Origin: Ectocarpus siliculosus
Taxonomy: Eukaryota; Sar; Phaeophyceae; Ectocarpales; Ectocarpaceae
DNA: 64,000 nucleotides
Direction of reading: 5' to 3'
Assembly (NCBI GenBank): GCA_000310025.1
Contig: FN648340.1
Location: forward strand, 271,280 to 335,279
Positions 58,310-64,000 of the stretch are shown here, one piece after another. The number at the start of each line of letters is the position of its first letter. Positions within the stretch are counted from its first letter, which is position 1. The notes under the pieces were generated by a model, which made no database searches, was not told the origin of the DNA, and saw only the letters and a program-made list of their open reading frames with translations. The position numbers and the translations under genes were made by a program.

Positions 58310-61004
58310 GATTGAGTGCGACGTGTGGGGCAGCCGATAGAAATTTCAAACCCTTCGCGACAAGGTGGGGCTACTGTAACACAAGCTCTCGAACGGGGTA
58401 CCAATGATAACTCTGTTGGTCACGTCCTTTAACCCTGACGTGACTGGATTATTTTTTTTTGTTTTTTCCCCACAACTGGCTCTCTGCGGTCAAAGATCTT
58501 CCAAGCATGCGTGTACACCCATAAATCACGGCGGCAAGGATGGTGCAGCAGTAAGTCCATGTGTGGGGCTCACAGGGATGGGGACGCGGTGTATGTAAGG
58601 GTGACGAACAGGAGTACAGTAGTACTATTGCTGTACAGCAGTAGCAGCTACGCGGAGAGAAGTAGACTGTACAGCAGCAGCAGTTTCTGAACAGGTGTGC
58701 ATGCCTGTCTTCGACAGCAACCGTCCGCACAGAGGGTGTACCTGTGCAAGCAATACCTGTTGGCACATCTTCTCCACCTCATCCTTGGACAGAGCATACG
58801 GCAAGCGCATATGCTAGCGGCGCTAGATGCGAAGACGCTGACGGGAAACCGCCTCACAGAAGCGCCAGATGACGAAAAAAACGGCCCGCTCATCAGCGAA
58901 TCGAGACCATCATTCACTATCGTGATAAATTTTACTATTGTGTACAACAAATAGAGAGCTGTGATCGGAGCTGTGATCGGAGCTGTAGTCCCGAAAACCC
59001 TCGCCTTTAAGCGAAATTTTGCCCACAGCAGACGAACCACCCTTCACTCCCAATACTGGGGACCGCACACACCGCAATCACAACAACATCAAGCACCGAG
59101 GCAGTACGTTAGCATTGGCTCCGGTGTGCGCTTTCTCTGCTCTCCCCCGCGGATGCGGCACCGGGTTGATCACATGTTCAGGTTGCTGTATGTACCCTCC
59201 GGTGGTATTTGCGTTTGAATCTTACAGTACCGGTAGGCAGTAGATTGGATCTGGAAAGGATATCTACCCCACGTCAGAGAGATGAGGCATGGGTGAATAG
59301 TATTGTACTATGTGAGTCCTGTGCGCATTGCTGATAAGCGCGTTTTTGGGGTGGGCTGCCTGTGTCTCGCTGCTGGTCTCTATGTATGTATTTTGCTCTT
59401 AGCCGAGGCACAATGGCGATCTTTCGGCACGCACAGTGATCGGAGCTACGATCGGAGCCGAGTCGGCCTGTAGTCACATAAGGGTTAACAGACTGGTATG
59501 AGGCCCGACCGAAACCGTATCCGACGTTCTGAAGTCGTCGAACGTATTCAGTAGCGCGCATACATGTATAGAATAACAGTTTTTTCTACAACGACAACTC
59601 TTAGCGTTTTACTTCCTACGACCATTCGGTGTAACTACTGACTGGAACGTATCACCAAGATATTTCCACGACGTCTCATTCGGACAGGAAAATACAATGG
59701 ATTAGGGCCAGGGTCATGTGCCGGCGAGGTTTTGCTTACCACACACTCTTTTCGCCGAGGCGATGCCTCCACCGGTATCGGAAACAAGGTTTGACATGGC
59801 ATCCTCCCGGAATGAGTTACATACTAGGTTTCAGTCGTCCACACCCGTCCATCCAGATGATACTTATCAACGAGACGAGGGTGTAGGAAACGACGGAGAA
59901 GACTGTCCGCTGAAAAACGATTACTAGAACGAACCTAGCAAACGTCATGTCCATGGGCAAAAGCGGTTCTGGAGTACAGAGCCGCGTCTGTAGGGATGCA
60001 ACCCGGACACGACCCAGGCCCAAACTAAACACCAAGCGTTCGTTGCTCTTGGTGGACGAGAGTGGATTGCACCTTGTATCAGAGTGCAAAACAAAAAAAC
60101 GTGCGCGGGGCACTGTGCCGAGAATGTGAGCCCGACAGGATCTCGCAGCAGTAAGTCGATCACATCTCGGGTGGTGGTCTGTCATCGACCTGCCTCTGCC
60201 GACAAAAAGTTGTATGAAACTTTTTGTTGTTTTTTATGGAGACGAATTCCCCAACGCTGGGTTCATTAACCCCTCATGGGATACAATTCACCCCAGCACT
60301 CCCAAGGACATTCCGTTCCAACGTACAGAAAGTGTGTCAAATTTTCAGTGTAAGACCGACGACACTCGAACGTACTTCCGTTAAGCATGTTCCCCGTAAG
60401 ACAACAAGTCAGAACGTGAGAAAGGCCGTATGTGCTCGCTAGTAACTCTGTCGAACCGCTACACCACAATGCCAAGACAATTCTGCCGGCGAACTACGGT
60501 ACACACTGACAGCAGACGGCGGAGAAAATCTCTACGTTGTCACACTCTCAACGCACACGTCAACCCAGAAAGTTAAACAAGACGAAATATAAAGACTTTC
60601 CCATCAACATCCTCTCTTGATTTCACATGCCTAATGCCAAGAGACTACAGCTGCCGAACTTCAGTACATCGATAATGACAGCAGAGGGTGGAGCAATCTT
60701 CACATTGTCCACACTCTCAACACACACGTCATGTCAATAAGTCGAAACAAGAAACACAAAACGCGCTCTCCTCAGCACCATCTGTCACAAAATTGACCCT
60801 AACACAAGACTAACCTCCCACAGAATCTGACATGTTAACACGCATGCCACACATGGTTCAGCCTTCCAGCAATTCGCCAGGAACACTGGCATGCTGACAA
60901 ACTAACATCTATTGGAGCACAATAAACACTTTGTACAGTGAAACACAGAACAAGACGAAACAAGAGCAGCATCAGCACCACACCGTCCTGCAACAAATGT
61001 TACT
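58310..61004. other. Intergenic between convergent RSPH3 and Tic20 genes
   Basis: No confident gene. A minus-strand stretch at 58810-58742 reads MRLPYALSKDEVEKMCQQVL LAQ and ends at a donor-like GTACAC, but no partner exon was found. GTGATCGGAGCT is tandemly repeated at 58961-58986 and recurs singly near 59437. Confidence 0.4.
60471..60740. repeat. Diverged tandem duplication, about 165-bp period
   Basis: Two similar blocks, 60471-60562 and 60636-60736, share GCCAAGA, CTGCCG-CGAACT, TGACAGCAGA, GGTGGAG/GGCGGAG, then CACACTCTCAACRCACACGT CA. Non-coding. Confidence 0.65.
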
Positions 61005-62875
61005 TTACTCTTCATCCCCCTCCAGCTCGTTGTCGGGGTTCTCGCGGTTCAACCGCCCCAACAACGGGAGCTTGTTCGGGAACGACCCCGTCGCCGAAGT
61101 GCCCACAGAGTACGCCACGGCCGCCAACAACGCCACAAACACCACGTCCGACCCCGCGTTCGCCAAAGGCGCCAGCTTCACAGCGTCGGACCCCAATACC
61201 GCCCCCGTGATCGCACCCACCACCCCGGGCAAGATCAGAGCGATGTCCAGGTTGATGGCCTGCTGCATGTTGAACCTCACGAGCTTGTTGACCTGCGGGT
61301 TGGTGGAGCCGATGGACAGGCTGAAGAAGCCGATCAAAGTCGCGAACGGCAACGACCGCAGCGTCAGCAGCACGGCGGCTAGCGGTTGCGCCCACGCCGT
61401 CTGCTCCGGTAACGCGCCGAACAAGTGGGCGGCGAACACGATGCCATCAGCCAGGGGCAGCAGGTACGGCAACGCGGACAGCGCCTTGTCGGCGGTAGTG
61501 GCCGGGCCGTCGTTGACATCGCCGGGAGACACCACCACCGCCCCCGCACCCGGCCTCATCTTGTCGTCCATCTGGCGCTGGCGCTCCTCCATGCGCGCCA
61601 GGCGCTCGTCCTCCCGCTGCTGGCTGAAGAGGTTTTCGAGCCTCGTCCTGAGTTCCTCCGTGGGGGCGAACTCCGACTGCTGCAGCAGGCCGTCCCCGTT
61701 CTGGTCATAGGTCTGGATGAGCTTGAGTGCGAGTTCCTCGGGGAAGAGGGTACCTCCCGGGAGGCCGGCGATGCGTTCGTCCACCTGAGATGGTATGAGA
61801 ACAACGGGAGGATGAAGGGCAGGGTTGGGAGGAGGGAGTGCGGTGAGAGTTGTTCGTTGATTTCGGGAGAGAGAGGCAGTGATCGATGGGTGCGTGCAAC
61901 ATAGGGCTATATTTCGAAAACGAATGTCAAGAATCCCACGCTTGCTTTAAAAACCACATATCATTATTTTATCAACCAACTAGCTTTCAGGGCGTGGTTT
62001 ACGTAGCCCTACGTCAACAGCAATAGTCCAGAGCAGCGGCGAAGAGTGGCGAATCCATCGACGGGGACAGGGGGGTCCGGCCTAATGGTTGCATTGGTTG
62101 TTTAGAGTATGCAACAAGCGGGTTGCATGCAGAGTTTGACGTGGACAATTTCTCAAGTGTGAGGTGGCGCCGAAAGCGTCTTTTGGACGAAACAAAAAGG
62201 AACATGACAGTAGTATGGTGGCGTGTGCATTGCATAGTCTAGGTCGATGATCGAAACGAACAACAGCAGAAGTCGCTGCTGCCACCGTCATCTACAATGC
62301 CTGAAACTTTACATTGGCTAACGCACCCAAAACGTTAAACCTGCTGGTATGGATACAGCAGTGTCAATAATTCACGAGACCCGATCCCTACCAGTGCTCT
62401 CTTGACTCACCTCTTCTTTCGATGGATTCCGCCCCATGCGAGCCTGCAGCGTCTTCGTGAAGCTCCGACGCAACGGGCTCTCGAGTCCTGCCTTGAGCTC
62501 AGCGATGTCCACCGATCCGTCCTTGTTGGAGTCGAAGGTTTTGAAAGATCGCTGGGCGTTCTCGCGTCGCTCTCGCGCCTGCTTCTCCTCCAGCTCCTGC
62601 GCTTGCGCGCGGAAGGCGGCCGCGGTCTCTCGGAGTTTGGCCGCCTTCTGCTCTGCGACCTCGCTCACCATACGGAGAGAAGATCTCGGTGTTGCTGCTG
62701 ATGACGGGCGGCGGGCGTTTTGACGCGTGGATACGGTCGATGTGGATGACCCGACGGCAAGCTGAGGGCTGGTCAAGAACCACGAGGCACCACGACCGGT
62801 GGGAGCAACGAAGGCGGTGGTGGAGCCCAGGGAGAGGGCCAGGAGGGGGATCATGGTTGCTGAGAGGGGTGCCAT
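61005..62875 (-). CDS. Plastid-targeted EF-hand/Tic20 fusion protein
   Basis: Two exons, 62875-62411 and 61784-61005, encode 414 residues. The N-terminus (MAPLSATMIPLLALSLGSTT then AFVAP) is a signal peptide with an Ala-Phe site at 21/22, followed by a Ser/Arg-rich transit region: the bipartite leader of ochrophyte plastid proteins. A coiled segment (75-108) leads to two EF-hand loops, DSNKDGSVDIAE (115-126) and DQNGDGLLQQSE (182-193), both with good calcium ligands. From residue 259 the protein is a Tic20-like membrane domain: LPYLLPLADG, LRSLPFATLIGFF and the signature VRFNMQQAINLDIALILP (about 323-340). Tic20 forms the protein channel of the inner plastid envelope. The calcium module in the same chain suggests regulated import; that is inference. 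The junction is phase 0, GAG|GTGAGT ... CAG|GTG. Upstream in-frame codons lack strong ATGs. Confidence 0.87.
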
Positions 62876-63490
62876 GCTGTAGACGTCTGGTGGGTTTTGA
62901 AACGTGCCTGGGTGCGTTGGCAGATGGTTGTTGGAAGCGGCCGGAAGTTGCTGCGTCGGTTGGCGGTGGTGGAGGAGAGTGGACAAGGTGGGGCGAGAGA
63001 CGGGTCTCTCGGTTTATCTAGACTCAGATGTTTTCTGGCTCAGGAGGCAATCAGCAGTGGAGCCGTCAGACAGCAGTTGCGTTGGTAGTTGCTGTTGCCG
63101 TTGCCCTGACTCTAAGCGGGACTGTCAGCTGTTTCAGACAGATTCGCTGAGTTGGACCGCATTGCCCTCCATATTAATTTCAGCATGTTTCGCTGACGCA
63201 CAAAACGCGGTGGAACCGGGCATGACGTGGAGGAACTTCCACATGCCATGTTTCTGACTTGACCCAAGATATTGGCAGTGAATCTCTCCCTGACAACGCA
63301 CAGAGCACCTTCTGACGGCTGCACTCCCGACTCCCCCCTGAGACAGAGAGCAACTGCGTGTGATTGCACACACCGATCCACCCACCAACCGCGCCACACC
63401 CTGATCACTCTCACCCCCTAACAAAACACGACGCCGTCGACACACCAACATCACGTTCAACACAACACCAACACAACATCAGCAGCAGCC
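62876..63490. promoter_or_regulatory. Divergent promoter interval between the two EF-hand/Tic20 paralogues
   Basis: 615 bp between opposed ATGs of duplicated genes. No core element was recognised. The short CA-rich leader before 63491 and its counterpart near 62876 may be the 5' UTRs. Confidence 0.4.
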
Positions 63491-64000
63491 ATGGCACCAA
63501 TCACCGCAACAATCGTTCCCCTAGTTGCCCTCTTCGTGGGTTCCACCACCGCCTTCATCGCTTCAAGCGGCCGTGGGGCCTCGTGGTCCCTGGCCAACCC
63601 TCAGCACGCCGTCAGGTCGTTGACGTCCGCCGCAACCCAGCGCCACAACACTCGCTGCCGGTCGTCGGCAATGCCCGCCACGCCTTCTTTCCGTATGGTG
63701 AGCGAGGTCGCAGAGCAGAAGGCGGCCAAGCTCCGAGAGACCGCGGCCGCCTTTCGCGCGCAAGCACAGGAGCTGGAGGAGAAGCAGGCGCGAGAGCGAC
63801 GCGACAACGCTCAGCGATCGTTCAACGTTTTCGACTCCAACAAGGACGGATCGGTGGACATCGCCGAGCTCAAAGCTGGGCTCGAAGGCCCGCTGCGTCG
63901 GAGCTTCACCAAGACGTTGCAGGCTCGCATGGGGCAAAAGCCGTCTAAAGAAGAGGTGGGTCAAGAGAGAACTGGTAGGGATCGGGTCGGTCGAAGTATT
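63491..64000 (+). CDS. Second EF-hand protein, divergent paralogue of the EF-hand/Tic20 gene (partial)
   Basis: Exon 1, 63491-63955, has exactly the same length (465 nt, 155 residues) as exon 1 of the minus-strand gene. It keeps the same layout: leader MAPITATIVPLVALFVGSTT then AFIAS, transit region, MVSEVAEQKAAKLRETAAAF and EF-hand loop DSNKDGSVDIAE. The mature part is nearly identical while the leader and transit region have diverged. The exon ends GAAGAG|GTGGGT, the same splice position, and the window stops 45 bases into the intron. Whether it continues into a Tic20 domain cannot be seen. The pair arose by an inverted (head-to-head) duplication. Confidence 0.85.
   Translation, partial: MAPITATIVPLVALFVGSTTAFIASSGRGASWSLANPQHAVRSLTSAATQRHNTRCRSSAMPATPSFRMVSEVAEQKAAKLRETAAAFRAQAQELEEKQARERRDNAQRSFNVFDSNKDGSVDIAELKAGLEGPLRRSFTKTLQARMGQKPSKEEVGQERTGRDRVGRSI

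Noticed and set aside
60420-60480. tRNA-like GTGGTGTAGCGGTTCGA on the minus strand
   Set aside because: No acceptor stem, anticodon arm or T-arm can be completed around it.
1-64000. CRISPR arrays, defence islands, prophage or integrated viral genes
   Set aside because: No direct-repeat/spacer arrays, no integrase, capsid or polymerase motifs; the window is ordinary intron-rich nuclear DNA.

Overview
The window is nuclear DNA from a photosynthetic stramenopile, most likely a brown alga of the Ectocarpus type. The evidence is: genes split by many introns, with GT-AG sites and matching phases; an EF-hand/Tic20 plastid protein whose leader is a signal peptide followed by an ASAFAP-like Thr-Ala-Phe site, as expected for a secondary red-type plastid; an RSPH3 radial-spoke gene, so flagellated cells exist; and G/C homopolymer tracts plus a 100-base N gap typical of a draft assembly. 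The species itself is inference. All gene models were built by eye, joining exons by splice sites, reading phase and remembered family motifs. No search was run.

Layout. 1-7.3 kb: weakly supported minus-strand genes (a basic/Ser-rich protein, 5450-2635, and a small CxxC zinc-finger protein near 7.0 kb). 7.7-12.8 kb (+): ribosomal protein eS19, three exons, with a 186-bp tandem array in intron 2. 17.5-13.6 kb (-): METTL22-type methyltransferase. 18.0-26.1 kb (+): IPUT1/PGSIP6-type GT8 protein with a C-terminal membrane domain, whose active-site motifs look degenerate. 31.4-29.4 kb (-): DUF2103-like protein. 31.8-36.6 kb (+): R3HDM4 homologue. 51.7-40.5 kb (-): complete 15-exon ABCG half-transporter. 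55.1-58.3 kb (+): RSPH3. 62.9-61.0 kb (-): EF-hand/Tic20 plastid envelope protein. 63.5 kb to the window end (+): a divergent duplicate of that gene, cut by the window edge.

The nine confidently modelled genes alternate strand without exception (+ - + - + - + - +). Three neighbouring pairs are divergent with start codons only 0.4-0.6 kb apart. The genes are functionally unrelated (translation, methylation, sphingolipid or cell-surface glycosylation, export, flagellum, plastid import), so there is no operon-like system. Introns carry most of the repeats: foldback/MITE-like elements, a tandem array, dispersed 100-bp repeats, microsatellites and a short telomere-like tract. I found no convincing tRNA, rRNA, CRISPR array or intact transposase/reverse transcriptase gene.
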